Below, piece by piece: positions 33,397-42,120 of a stretch of DNA of 64,000 nucleotides (position 1 is its first letter; each line of letters begins with the position of its first letter). The notes beneath the pieces were generated by a model that made no database searches, was not told the DNA's origin, and saw nothing but the letters and a program-made list of their open reading frames with translations. Source of the DNA: JBFMCC01 sp037445635 (GTDB lineage: Bacteria; Chloroflexota; Anaerolineae; Anaerolineales; Villigracilaceae); contig JBBIKC010000012.1 in the NCBI GenBank assembly GCA_037445635.1, positions 1 through 64,000 of the forward strand, written 5' to 3'. The position numbers and the translations under genes were made by a program.

Positions 33397-34914
33397 GTGC
33401 CCATGAGAAAGCCGCAGAATGCCTTTCGATATACTCCTTTGTTTTTACTGGTTCTGTTCGTGACCGGCATGGCATTGATTCAATTCGCCACTCCCGATCT
33501 GCCCGACAACGACGGTTTTTATCACATCAAACTGGCTTCCATCATGCGCGCCGAGGGGTTAAAACCGGAATTTCCCTGGCTGCCGCTCAGCATTCTCAAT
33601 GCCGCCGACTTCTACGACCATCATTTTCTTTTTCATGTCGCTCTGATCCCGTTTACCTTCGGCGATCTGAGGCTGGGCGCAAAATGGTCGGCAGTCATCT
33701 TCGCCAGCCTCGCCTTTCTTGCGATCTGGTTTTTGTTCCATCGTCAGAAGGTACCATATGCATGGTTGTGGGCGCTGGCACTGCTGGGTATTTCAGACGC
33801 GTTCCTGTATCGCATGAGCGTGACGCGCGCGCAGTCATTGTCGCTGGCTGTCCTTGCGCTTGCATTGGCATGGCTGCTCGAAGGTAAACACAAGCACCTC
33901 AGCGTGCTATCTTTCATTTACGTCTGGCTCTATGATGCTTTCCCCCTCATGCTTGCGCTCGCCGTCCTGCACCTCCTTGCTGTGGCGTTGATCGAGCATC
34001 GTCTCGAATTTCGCCCGTTGCTTTATATCACCGCTGGCCTTCTTTTGGGACTGATCGTCAACCCATACTTTCCCGCGAACATTACTTTTTCCTTCAATCA
34101 CCTGCTGCCAAAACTAACCGACGCAACCTCCGTGCGGGTCGGCAACGAGTGGTTTCCGTACGAGACCAAACAACTCTTGGAAAACTCGCTTCCCGCGCTG
34201 GTTGCATTTGCCAGCGGCACCCTCGCGCTGGGACTCTCTGGTAGAAAAATGGAGGTACGCACCGCGCTGGGTTTGTTCATATCCCTTCTCTTTGGTCTCA
34301 TGCTCTTTCAGGCGCGGCGCTTCGTGGAATATTTCCCGCCGTTCGCAATGATCTTCGCGGCCTTTGCCTGGACGCCGATCCTCGCCTCCCAATCTTTCGA
34401 TCAGACTCGAGGCGGGCCCGATTCTATCCCCTCAGCGGGTTCCCGCTACAATCGGTTCACCGGAGTATTACTTTCAGTGTTGGTCGTCGTCAGCATGGCC
34501 GTATCCATACCCCGGGCGCGCGAGGCGATGGATCGATCCAAGCCTTACGATTTGTATTCGGGTGCCTCCGCGTGGCTTGAAGATAATACACTTGCAGGCG
34601 AGCGCGTCTTCCAAACCGACTGGGATGACTTTCCCCGATTGTTTTTTTACAACACTCACAACACTTATTTGATCGGACTGGACCCGACCTACATGCAACT
34701 CTATGATCCCCTTTTATACGATCTGTGGGTTGACATCACACAGGGAAATGTGGAAAATCCTTCGCGGCTCATCGCCAACGCGTTTGGATCGCGTTACGTG
34801 CACACCGATCTGAATCATGGAAATTTTCTGCGCGTCGCGGAAAACGACCCCGGTTTGCTCGAAGTCTACCGTGACGGCCAGGCCGTGGTTTTTGAGGTGA
34901 TTGTCCAGCCTTAG
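33397..34914 (+). CDS. Polytopic membrane protein, GT-C glycosyltransferase-like
   Basis: 505-residue protein with about 10-12 hydrophobic helices and a soluble C-terminal part of about 110 residues. After the first helix, DLPDNDGFYHIKLASIMR resembles the acidic first loop of GT-C enzymes (STT3/PMT-like), which transfer sugars from lipid carriers outside the membrane. The C-terminal LYSGASAWLEDNTLAGERVFQTDWDD is also seen in that group. The GTG at 33397 is favoured because AGGAG lies eight bases upstream; an ATG at 33403 is the alternative. Donor and acceptor are unknown. Confidence 0.65.
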   Translation: MPMRKPQNAFRYTPLFLLVLFVTGMALIQFATPDLPDNDGFYHIKLASIMRAEGLKPEFPWLPLSILNAADFYDHHFLFHVALIPFTFGDLRLGAKWSAVIFASLAFLAIWFLFHRQKVPYAWLWALALLGISDAFLYRMSVTRAQSLSLAVLALALAWLLEGKHKHLSVLSFIYVWLYDAFPLMLALAVLHLLAVALIEHRLEFRPLLYITAGLLLGLIVNPYFPANITFSFNHLLPKLTDATSVRVGNEWFPYETKQLLENSLPALVAFASGTLALGLSGRKMEVRTALGLFISLLFGLMLFQARRFVEYFPPFAMIFAAFAWTPILASQSFDQTRGGPDSIPSAGSRYNRFTGVLLSVLVVVSMAVSIPRAREAMDRSKPYDLYSGASAWLEDNTLAGERVFQTDWDDFPRLFFYNTHNTYLIGLDPTYMQLYDPLLYDLWVDITQGNVENPSRLIANAFGSRYVHTDLNHGNFLRVAENDPGLLEVYRDGQAVVFEVIVQP

Positions 34915-34932
34915 TACCGCAGTGTGCAATGT

Positions 34933-34938
34933 TATACT
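34933..34938 (+). promoter_or_regulatory. -10 box of the sigma / anti-sigma operon
   Basis: TATACT at 34933-34938; TTAGTA at 34911-34916 is a possible -35 with 16-base spacing. It overlaps the first ATG of the open frame (34929), arguing for the downstream start at 34998. Confidence 0.5.
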
Positions 34939-34997
34939 TGCCCCGTCCTCCGGAAGACCTATGCACCGAATTTCTCATTGGGAACGTCACACCGACC

Positions 34998-35546
34998 ATG
35001 CTTGAATTTACAGAATCCGCCGCGCTGGACGGTTTGAGGGAACTGGATTCGCGGACCATCGGCGAGCTCTATGATCGTTATCACCCGGATGTCTATCGCT
35101 ATGTGCGCTATCGTCTCAACGACGAAGCCCTCGCGGAGGATATCGCCAGTGAGGTGTTCGTACGTTTGCTGGAAGCCGTTCAGGGCAAGCGCGGACCGCG
35201 GACGAGCGTCAAAGCCTGGCTGCTCGGCACCGCTTCCCACATCGTAACCGACCATTTGCGGCGTTCGTATCGCCGCCCCACCCAGGCGCTCGACGAAAAC
35301 ATGCTCGATCCGCTGGCTCTGCACCCCGAGGATTTCGAACACCGCGAACAGCAGCAGCGCGTACGCGGCGCCCTCAAGAATTTGACCGACGAACAACAGC
35401 ATGTCCTCGCCCTGCGTTTTGGCGAGGGCTACTCGCTCGAAGAAACGGCCTCTTTGATGAACAAGAATGTCAATGCCGTGAAAGCCCTGCAATTCCGCGC
35501 CCTGGCCGCCCTTCAGCGCGGGATTGGGGAGGCCTCCCATGACTGA
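34998..35546 (+). CDS. ECF-type RNA polymerase sigma factor
   Basis: 182-residue sigma-70 family protein with regions 2 and 4 only. Region 2: IGELYDRYHPDVYRYVRYRL, then LAEDIASEVFVRLLEAV; region 4: LTDEQQHVLALRFGEGYSLEETASLM with the DNA-binding helix NKNVNAVKALQFRALAAL. It would direct polymerase to a small regulon. The ATG at 34998 gives a normal ECF length. Its stop overlaps the next gene, whose product is a membrane protein of the anti-sigma type. Confidence 0.92.
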   Translation: MLEFTESAALDGLRELDSRTIGELYDRYHPDVYRYVRYRLNDEALAEDIASEVFVRLLEAVQGKRGPRTSVKAWLLGTASHIVTDHLRRSYRRPTQALDENMLDPLALHPEDFEHREQQQRVRGALKNLTDEQQHVLALRFGEGYSLEETASLMNKNVNAVKALQFRALAALQRGIGEASHD

Positions 35547-36717
35547 CAAGCTTTTCGACGCTCTAGAAACCTGCCTGCAAGCTCTGGAGCAGGGTGAAGA
35601 TGTGGAAACCGCCCTGCGCCGCTATCCTGATCTCGCCAAAGACCTGCGCCCGATACTGGAAGCCTCGCTTCACGCGCGGACTTTGGCCGCGACCGAGGTC
35701 CCGGCCGAGGCTCAGCGCCGCGGCCGCGCCCGTCTGCTTCAGCGCGTTGCCGAATTGCGCGAGGCCCAACGCGCCCCGCGGCGGTCATTCCTGTTCACCT
35801 TCCGCCCGCTGGCGGTGGCTTTGATGCTGGTCATCTTCTTCTTGGGCGGCACAGGTCTGGTGCGCGCCTCCTCTGGCGCTCTGCCCGGCGACAACCTCTA
35901 CCCGGTTAAGCGCGGTTGGGAGGAATTCAGCCTCCTCTTTGTCGCCGATGAAGTCGAGCGCGAGGGGCTTGAACTGGAACACGAAAATGAACGCTTTGAA
36001 GAGATCCGCGAATTACTGGCGCGCGGCCGCACGGAGAAAGTATCCTTCTCGGGTTATGTGGTCGCGGTCAACGGCAATCAATTGAATGTCGGCGGACTGC
36101 CTGTCAACACAGCCGGCGCAGCCCTGCCCGACCAGCCGGTGATGGTCGGCGCGGCGGTGATGGTCACCGGCGTGACCCAGCCTGACGGGACGATCCAGGC
36201 TACCCAGTTGACTTTCCTCCCGCCGGATGTCGTCCTGCCGACGGTGGAGCCCGAGGAGTTCGAGCAGGAAGATTCGGAAGACTCGAGCGAGGAGGCGCCT
36301 CATCCTGAATCCGACGACCAATCGGAACCAGACTCTCAGTCCACGCCCGACGCGCCTGAATCGGATGACGATGACCAGCGCGAAACCGATTACGTCATAG
36401 GCGACATCGAAATGATGCAAGGCGCGCTCTGGCTGGTGAACGGGCGCCCGGTGGATGTCAGCACGGCGGAGATCATTGGCATACCGGCCGTCGGCGTGAC
36501 GGTTCGGATCGAAGGTTACTACACTTCCGATGGGAGATTTGTTGCCACGCGCATCGAAGTCGTCGAGGACGACTCTGGCTCTGGCGGCAATGATGACCAG
36601 AACAACAATGATAATGAAAACGATAACAGCAACGACGATGACAGCAACAGCAACGATGACGATCACAACGACAATAGCAACGACAACAAGAACGACAACG
36701 ATAACGACGACGATTGA
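35539..36717 (+). CDS. Membrane anti-sigma-like protein, DUF5667 and DUF5666 domains
   Basis: 392-residue protein overlapping the sigma gene by eight bases. Residues 1-90 are cytoplasmic and helical (LEQGEDVETALRRYPDLAKDL); one membrane helix lies at about 92-112; directly after it is the DUF5667 signature ASSGALPGDNLYPVKRGWEE. Outside follow DUF5666-like domains at about 165-230 and 290-345, separated by a Glu/Asp/Ser/Pro-rich linker. The end is a NDNSNDDD-type tail like that of the lipoprotein at 32478. The likely role is to hold the sigma factor until an external signal; the zinc anti-sigma motif is not seen. Confidence 0.82.
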   Translation: MTDKLFDALETCLQALEQGEDVETALRRYPDLAKDLRPILEASLHARTLAATEVPAEAQRRGRARLLQRVAELREAQRAPRRSFLFTFRPLAVALMLVIFFLGGTGLVRASSGALPGDNLYPVKRGWEEFSLLFVADEVEREGLELEHENERFEEIRELLARGRTEKVSFSGYVVAVNGNQLNVGGLPVNTAGAALPDQPVMVGAAVMVTGVTQPDGTIQATQLTFLPPDVVLPTVEPEEFEQEDSEDSSEEAPHPESDDQSEPDSQSTPDAPESDDDDQRETDYVIGDIEMMQGALWLVNGRPVDVSTAEIIGIPAVGVTVRIEGYYTSDGRFVATRIEVVEDDSGSGGNDDQNNNDNENDNSNDDDSNSNDDDHNDNSNDNKNDNDNDDD

Positions 36718-36725
36718 TCCCCTCG

Positions 36726-36756
36726 GGGCGCACTCGATAGCGCGCCCTTTTTTTTT
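36726..36756 (+). terminator. Rho-independent terminator of the sigma operon
   Basis: GGGCGC (36726-36731) pairs with GCGCCC (36742-36747) and is followed by nine T residues. Confidence 0.85.
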
Positions 36757-36823
36757 ATTTCAACCTTGTTGTTGCGCATAAAAAGAGATATGATTCATCC
36801 AACTTATCGCGCGGAGGCTTGAC

Positions 36824-39355
36824 ATGCTCGACACCCAGGGACAATTCTTTCTCGGACGAATTTTCGACGCCGCCAAAGGCAAACTGGCCGATAAGGCCCT
36901 GCTTTACGATCCCGCCGACCTGACCACGCATGGAGTGGTCGTGGGCATGACCGGCTCGGGCAAGACCGGCATGTGCATCGGCCTGCTCGAAGAGGCCGCG
37001 TTGCAGGGCATCCCCGCCATCGTCATTGACCCTAAAGGCGACCTGACCAACCTGCTCCTGCACTTCCCTGAATTCGCACCGCAGGATTTCCAGCCCTGGC
37101 TGGACGCGGACGCGGTGCGCCGCGAAGGCAAAACCCTCGAGGCGGCCGCGAAGGAAACCGCCGAGATGTGGAAGAAAGGTCTCGCGGAGTGGGGCATTGA
37201 CCGCGAGCGCATGATCGCCCTCAAGAACGCGGCCGAGTTCGCCGTCTATACGCCGGGCTCGGACGCGGGCGTTCCCGTCAGCGTGTTGTCGTCGCTGGCC
37301 GCACCGTCCCTTCCCTGGGAGGGCAACCGCGAGGTCCTGCGCGAACGCATTGCCAGCACGTCCACCGCGATCCTTGGTCTGGTCGGCATGCAGGACATCG
37401 ATCCGCTTCGTTCGCGCGAGCACATCCTGCTCTCGAACATTTTCGAAGCGGCCTGGAGTCAGGGCAAGGACCTCGACCTGACCGAACTCATCCTGCAAAC
37501 ACAGAATCCGCCTTTTGAGAAACTCGGCGCGTTCCCGCTCGAATCCTTCTTCCCCGCCAAGGAGCGCATGGAACTTGCCATGCTGCTCAACAACATCCTG
37601 GCCGCGCCCGCCTTCGAGACCTGGCGCGAGGGCCAGGACCTTGACATCGCTTCAATCTTATGGAATGCGGACGGCAAGCCGCGCCACTCGGTTTTCTATC
37701 TCGCTCACCTGAGCGACCCGGAGCGCATGTTCTTCGTCACGCTTCTGCTCTCGGCCATCGAAACCTGGATGCGCACACAAAGCGGCTCCACCACCCTGCG
37801 CGCCCTCGTTTACATGGACGAGATTTTCGGGTACCTGCCTCCGATCTCCAATCCGCCCTCCAAGCAGCCCATGTTGCGCATGCTCAAACAAGCGCGCGCC
37901 TTCGGTATCGGCCTCCTGCTCGCCACGCAGAATCCTGTGGACGTGGATTACAAGGCCCTCTCCAACGCGGGCACCTGGGTCATCGGCAAACTGCAAACCG
38001 ACCAGGACAAACAGCGCCTGCTCGATGGCCTCGAGAGTGTGGCTGGCGGCATGGACCGCGCCAAGATGGACAAACTCATCTCCGGCCTTGGCAAGCGCGT
38101 CTTCGTCATGCACAACGTCCACGAGAAAGCGCCGGTCGTGTTTCAGACGCGTTTTGCGATGAACTACCTGGCCGGGCCGTTGACGCGGGCGCAGATTCCC
38201 GCGTTGAACGAACTGACCGGGGCGAAAGCGACTCGCACCGCCGCGCCGCGCCGCGCCTCCGCGCCCGCCGCTTCCTTCGACGTTGGGTCTGCTCCCGTTA
38301 TGGCGGCCGCCGCGCCGCCCAGACCGTCCGCCGTCAGCCGTCCGCCGACAGACGGGAGCACTACGCGGCCATCCGTCCCCTCTGGAATCGCCGAATACTT
38401 CCTGCCGATGACTTACAGCCTCAGCGAGGCGTTCTCGGCCGCGGGCAAGTCCATGCCGTCCGGCGCGGTGCAGAAGGGCGTGCTGTACCGCTCCGCGTTG
38501 ATCGGCTCCGCGCAGGTGCGCTTCCTCGACCGCAAACTGGGCGTGGACGCGGACATTCGCCGCGCGGTGCTCGTCGAAAGTCCAGACCGACGCGGGGTGG
38601 TTCGCTGGGAGGATTTCCCCTATAACGGGCCGTCCCTCGATAAAGTGGAAGGCAATCCCGCGCCGGACGCGCGCTTCGATACGCTCGATGCCCCGCTTGG
38701 CGATGCCAAACTGGTCAATGCTTTGCAGAAGGATTTCGCCGACTGGGTCTATCGCACGACGGCGGTCAAGGCGCGCGCCAATGAGACGTTGAAGGTCTAT
38801 GGCGGTCCCGATGTATCGCAGGCGGACTTCATGAAGGCCTGCGCCGACGCCGCCCGCGAAGGCCGCGACGCCGAGATCGAAAAGGTCACCGCGCAGATCG
38901 AGCGCAGGATTGCGGCGTTGCAGGACAAGTTGTATCGCGAAGAACGCGAACTCCGCCAGGACGAGGCGGAACTCAGCCAGCGCAAAATGGAGGAGATGGG
39001 CACGCACGCCGAGAATGTGTTCAGCCTGTTTACCGGCAGCCGCAGCACGCGTAGACTCTCCTCCTCGCTGACCAAGCGCCGTCTCACCGAACAGGCCAAG
39101 GCGGATGTGGACGAATCGCTCGAGGCCATCGAGCAGATGAAAAAGGAATTGGGCCAGCTCGAGCGCGAACGCCAATCCGTTGTGGACGAGGTCAACGCCC
39201 GCTGGGGTGACGTGGTCAACCAGATCACCGAAGTAACAGTTAATGCAAAGAAGACGGATGTCTATGTTAACCTGTTCGGCGTGGCCTGGGCGCCGTATTA
39301 CCTCGTTGAGGTCGGCGGGCAGACTCTCGAACTGCCTGCCTTCGGCGCGGAGTAA
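36824..39355 (+). CDS. HerA/DUF87-like P-loop ATPase with C-terminal coiled coil
   Basis: 843-residue ATPase. Walker A is GMTGSGKTGMC near residue 45, followed by AIVIDPKGDLTNLL; Walker B is ALVYMDEIFGYLPP near residue 330, and LLLATQNPVDVDYKAL contains the sensor region. This is the HerA/FtsK-related branch that moves along DNA or protein. Residues about 460-520 are an Ala/Pro-rich linker, and about 685-790 form a long charged coiled coil. No NurA nuclease or other helicase partner is adjacent. GCGGAGG precedes the ATG by 7 bases. The function is unknown beyond ATPase activity. Confidence 0.8.
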   Translation: MLDTQGQFFLGRIFDAAKGKLADKALLYDPADLTTHGVVVGMTGSGKTGMCIGLLEEAALQGIPAIVIDPKGDLTNLLLHFPEFAPQDFQPWLDADAVRREGKTLEAAAKETAEMWKKGLAEWGIDRERMIALKNAAEFAVYTPGSDAGVPVSVLSSLAAPSLPWEGNREVLRERIASTSTAILGLVGMQDIDPLRSREHILLSNIFEAAWSQGKDLDLTELILQTQNPPFEKLGAFPLESFFPAKERMELAMLLNNILAAPAFETWREGQDLDIASILWNADGKPRHSVFYLAHLSDPERMFFVTLLLSAIETWMRTQSGSTTLRALVYMDEIFGYLPPISNPPSKQPMLRMLKQARAFGIGLLLATQNPVDVDYKALSNAGTWVIGKLQTDQDKQRLLDGLESVAGGMDRAKMDKLISGLGKRVFVMHNVHEKAPVVFQTRFAMNYLAGPLTRAQIPALNELTGAKATRTAAPRRASAPAASFDVGSAPVMAAAAPPRPSAVSRPPTDGSTTRPSVPSGIAEYFLPMTYSLSEAFSAAGKSMPSGAVQKGVLYRSALIGSAQVRFLDRKLGVDADIRRAVLVESPDRRGVVRWEDFPYNGPSLDKVEGNPAPDARFDTLDAPLGDAKLVNALQKDFADWVYRTTAVKARANETLKVYGGPDVSQADFMKACADAAREGRDAEIEKVTAQIERRIAALQDKLYREERELRQDEAELSQRKMEEMGTHAENVFSLFTGSRSTRRLSSSLTKRRLTEQAKADVDESLEAIEQMKKELGQLERERQSVVDEVNARWGDVVNQITEVTVNAKKTDVYVNLFGVAWAPYYLVEVGGQTLELPAFGAE

Positions 39356-39359
39356 TATG

Positions 39360-39418
39360 TTCGTCCTGAGCGGAGGGTTGAGTAGCCGCGAAGCGGTGTA
39401 CCGAAACCCGAAGACGAA
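39360..39418. repeat. Dispersed palindromic repeat (GTTGAGTAGCC type)
   Basis: TTCGTCCTGAGCGGAG at the left and GACGAAGGACGGA at the right are near-complementary, enclosing GGGTTGAGTAGCCGCG and GCGGTGTACCGAAACCC. The core resembles that of the element at 51412-51538. It lies in the 154-base gap after the HerA-like gene. Confidence 0.65.
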
Positions 39419-39457
39419 GGACGGATATTGTGTAAGGATTTTTCTCTTCCACCAGTC

Positions 39458-39492
39458 AAATAAACAGTCATCTGCAAGATGACTGTTTATTT
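39458..39492 (+). terminator. Perfect 16-bp inverted repeat, likely terminator
   Basis: AAATAAACAGTCATCT (39458-39473) and its exact complement (39477-39492) enclose GCA, followed by CTTTT. It ends 17 bases before the next gene's TTG start, so it may instead be an operator or control that gene's leader. Confidence 0.7.
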
Positions 39493-39509
39493 CTTTTCGA
39501 GAGGTTACC

Positions 39510-40094
39510 TTGAGCATCCTTCAAATCGTACTGGCCGTCCTTGCCTGGGGAGTGATCCATTCGATCGTGGCCTCCCTGCCATTCAAAAACTGGTTGATCG
39601 GCGCTTTTGGCAAGACCATGGCGCGCGGCTACCGCCTGTTCTACAACATCTTCTCTTTCGCCACCTTCCTGCCAATTCTTTGGCTGGTCGTTGCCCTGCC
39701 GAACGCGCCATTCTATTCCATCCCCGCACCATGGTCGTATCTCATGCTGGCCGGGCAGGTGCTGTCCGCGCTGATGCTGGCCGTTGGCGTCCTGCAAACG
39801 GACACGCTCTCATTCATCGGTCTGCGGCAGTTGTTCGAGGAGGAGAAGCCGTCCTCGCTCGTCACGCGTGGACTGTATCGCCTCGTCCGCCATCCGTTGT
39901 ACACGGCTGGTCTCCTGTTCCTCTGGCTGACCCCCAACGTGAGTCTGAATTCGTTTACGCTTTACGTCTCTGCGACCATCTATATTTTGATTGGCGCGTA
40001 TTTCGAGGAGCGAAAACTCCTGCGTGAGTTCGGTCAAGCCTATGCCGATTACAAGGCCAAGACGCCAATGCTGATACCGTGGATGAAGTTTTAA
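39510..40094 (+). CDS. ICMT/PEMT-like membrane methyltransferase (NnrU-like N-terminus)
   Basis: 194-residue membrane protein with five or six helices. The C-terminal LVTRGLYRLVRHPLYTAGLL and GAYFEERKLLREFGQAYADYKAKTPMLIP match the isoprenylcysteine/phospholipid methyltransferase family, with the HPLY and EERLL-type cofactor residues. The substrate is unknown. The TTG start at 39510 follows GAGAGG by six bases and matches the family's N-terminus; no nearby ATG does. Confidence 0.85.
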   Translation: MSILQIVLAVLAWGVIHSIVASLPFKNWLIGAFGKTMARGYRLFYNIFSFATFLPILWLVVALPNAPFYSIPAPWSYLMLAGQVLSALMLAVGVLQTDTLSFIGLRQLFEEEKPSSLVTRGLYRLVRHPLYTAGLLFLWLTPNVSLNSFTLYVSATIYILIGAYFEERKLLREFGQAYADYKAKTPMLIPWMKF

Positions 40095-40170
40095 CGGACT
40101 CGATGTGTTTCTAAACAGGGAACTTCATTTTCCCTTCAACCGTCTCTCATTTGCCGCTCATTCGAGCGGG

Positions 40171-40176
40171 TATAAT
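40171..40176 (+). promoter_or_regulatory. -10 box of the VanW gene, leaderless layout
   Basis: TATAAT ends seven bases before the ATG at 40184; no ribosome site can fit. Confidence 0.65.
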
Positions 40177-40183
40177 CTAACCC

Positions 40184-42082
40184 ATGTCCGCCTACGCGTA
40201 TTCGTATTCTCCTGCACCCCAGCCGAGGCCCTCCACTGCCATGCGCCTGCTGGCGATTGGCCTGGGCGGCCTGGCGTTATTCTTCGGATTCCTCATCCTC
40301 TGGACTCTCGGCTACCAGTTGCTCTACGCAGGGCGCATCTTCCCCGGCGTGACCGTGGCCGGCGTGGACATCTCAGGCCTGAATCCGGCCGAGGCCGCGG
40401 TCAAACTCAACCAGACACTTTCCTTCCCGATTAATGGCAAAGTGGTCTTGCGCGACGGCGGCAGGATTTGGGTCGTCTCGCCTGCGGAACTGGGTATGAT
40501 CTTCGACGCCTCGTCCAGCGCGCAGGCCGCCTATCGTCTGGGCCGAAGCGGAGGACTATTCGGCGCGTTGACCGGTCAAATCCGTGCCCGCTCGCAGGGA
40601 CAAAACCTGGCCCCGGTCATTGTGCTTGACCAGCGCGTGGCATACGCATATTTGCAATCCCTCTCTTCTCAGATCAATCAACCGGTTCGCGAGGCTAGTT
40701 TACGTTTGGACGGCACCAATGTCATCGCCGAGCCCGGGCAGGTCGGCCGCGTCCTCGATGTGGATGCCACCATCCTGTATTTGACTGCCCAATTACAAAC
40801 CTTCCGCGACGGTGAAGTGCCGCTGGTGATTCACGAACAAGCGCCGCAGGTCATGGACGTCTCCGCGCAGGCAGACCTGGCGCGGCAGATTCTGTCCGAG
40901 CCGCTGCGCATTGTCGTGCCAAACGCGGCGGAGGGCGACCCCGGGCCGTGGTTCTTCGAGCCGCCCGTGCTTGCCAACCTGCTGGTCGTCCAGCGCGTGG
41001 ATAACGGCGGGCAGGTTCAATATCAACTGAGGCTTGACCCTGCGTTGTTCCGCCAGTCCCTGACCAACATTGCCGCCGAAGTGGATCGTCTGCCTGAAAA
41101 TGCTCATTTCTATTTCGACGACCCAACCGCGCAACTGGTTTTGATCGAATCCGCCAAAGTCGGCCGTGTGACCGACATCGAGGCCAGCATCGCCGCAATC
41201 AATGACGCGATCCAGCGCGGCGAGCACACCGTCCCGCTGGTGGTGACCGAAGCCCAGCCCGCTGTCAACGACAATGCCACGGCCGCGTCTCTTGGCATCA
41301 CGCAACTGGTCAGCACACAGACATCCTATTTTTACGGTTCGAGCGCCGAGCGTATCCAGAACATCCAGACCGCGGCGGCGCGCTTTCATGGAGTATTCGT
41401 CGCGCCCGGCGAGACTTTTTCGATGGGGCAGGTGATGGGCGACGTGAGCCTGGAGAATGGCTTTGCCGAGGCGTTGATCATTTATGGCGGACGCACCATC
41501 AAGGGCGTCGGCGGCGGCGTGTGTCAGGTCAGCACTACGCTCTTCCGCACTGCCTTCTTCGGCGGCTATCCGATTGTGGAGCGCGTGCCGCACGCCTACC
41601 GCGTGACCTATTACGAGATGACCGCCAGCGGCGAGCGCGATTCGACGTGGGCCGGCATGGATGCCACCGTGTATTTCCCGCTGGTGGATTTCAAATTCAC
41701 CAACGACACGCCTTACTGGATTCTGATGGAAACCTACGTGGATCCCGGCGCGCGCACCCTGACCTGGAAGTTCTACTCCACCTCGGACGGCCGCAGCGTG
41801 ACCTGGGAGACGACCGGCCCGCAGAACGTGGTCAATGCACCGAAAGCCTCTTTTGTGGAAAACCCCGAACTCGGCAAGAATCAGATCAAACAGGTGGATT
41901 GGGCCGCCGACGGTGCAGATGTGGTTGTCACGCGCACGGTCTGGAAAGACGGCGCGGTCTTGTTTCAGGACGAAATCAAGACCCATTACGAGCCCTGGCA
42001 GGCGGTCTGTGAATACGGCCCGGGCACAGAGGACCCTGAAAAAACGGCTAAACGGAAAGGGCTATGTGTTTCGTCGAACTAG
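40184..42082 (+). CDS. VanW-family envelope protein with PG_binding_4 domains
   Basis: 632-residue protein anchored by one N-terminal helix (about 20-45) with the rest outside. Two peptidoglycan-binding type 4 domains follow (GVTVAGVDISGLNPAEAAVKL at about 58; a second near 290-360). The VanW domain is at about 380-540, with FSMGQVMGDVSLENGFAEA and GVGGGVCQVSTTLFRTAF. VanW proteins occur beside glycopeptide-resistance and wall genes, but their activity is not known. Length is normal for the multi-domain form. No van resistance gene is present here. Confidence 0.88.
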   Translation: MSAYAYSYSPAPQPRPSTAMRLLAIGLGGLALFFGFLILWTLGYQLLYAGRIFPGVTVAGVDISGLNPAEAAVKLNQTLSFPINGKVVLRDGGRIWVVSPAELGMIFDASSSAQAAYRLGRSGGLFGALTGQIRARSQGQNLAPVIVLDQRVAYAYLQSLSSQINQPVREASLRLDGTNVIAEPGQVGRVLDVDATILYLTAQLQTFRDGEVPLVIHEQAPQVMDVSAQADLARQILSEPLRIVVPNAAEGDPGPWFFEPPVLANLLVVQRVDNGGQVQYQLRLDPALFRQSLTNIAAEVDRLPENAHFYFDDPTAQLVLIESAKVGRVTDIEASIAAINDAIQRGEHTVPLVVTEAQPAVNDNATAASLGITQLVSTQTSYFYGSSAERIQNIQTAAARFHGVFVAPGETFSMGQVMGDVSLENGFAEALIIYGGRTIKGVGGGVCQVSTTLFRTAFFGGYPIVERVPHAYRVTYYEMTASGERDSTWAGMDATVYFPLVDFKFTNDTPYWILMETYVDPGARTLTWKFYSTSDGRSVTWETTGPQNVVNAPKASFVENPELGKNQIKQVDWAADGADVVVTRTVWKDGAVLFQDEIKTHYEPWQAVCEYGPGTEDPEKTAKRKGLCVSSN

Positions 42083-42087
42083 CGTGG

Positions 42088-42093
42088 TATACT
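42088..42093 (+). promoter_or_regulatory. -10 box before the Trm112-like gene
   Basis: TATACT at 42088-42093, followed by a leader of about 20 bases with GGAG before the ATG at 42121. Confidence 0.5.
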
Positions 42094-42120
42094 AGCCGCT
42101 TGTAAATTAATGGAGATGAC

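Noticed and set aside
37658..39517. 619-codon open frame on the minus strand
   Set aside because: It lies wholly opposite the HerA-like gene, is rich in Arg, His and Gly, lacks any family motif, and reflects high G+C at third positions of the real gene.
40184..42082. Glycopeptide resistance locus suggested by VanW
   Set aside because: No vanA/B ligase, vanH, vanX or vanRS gene is present; VanW proteins are common in wall-related loci without resistance.
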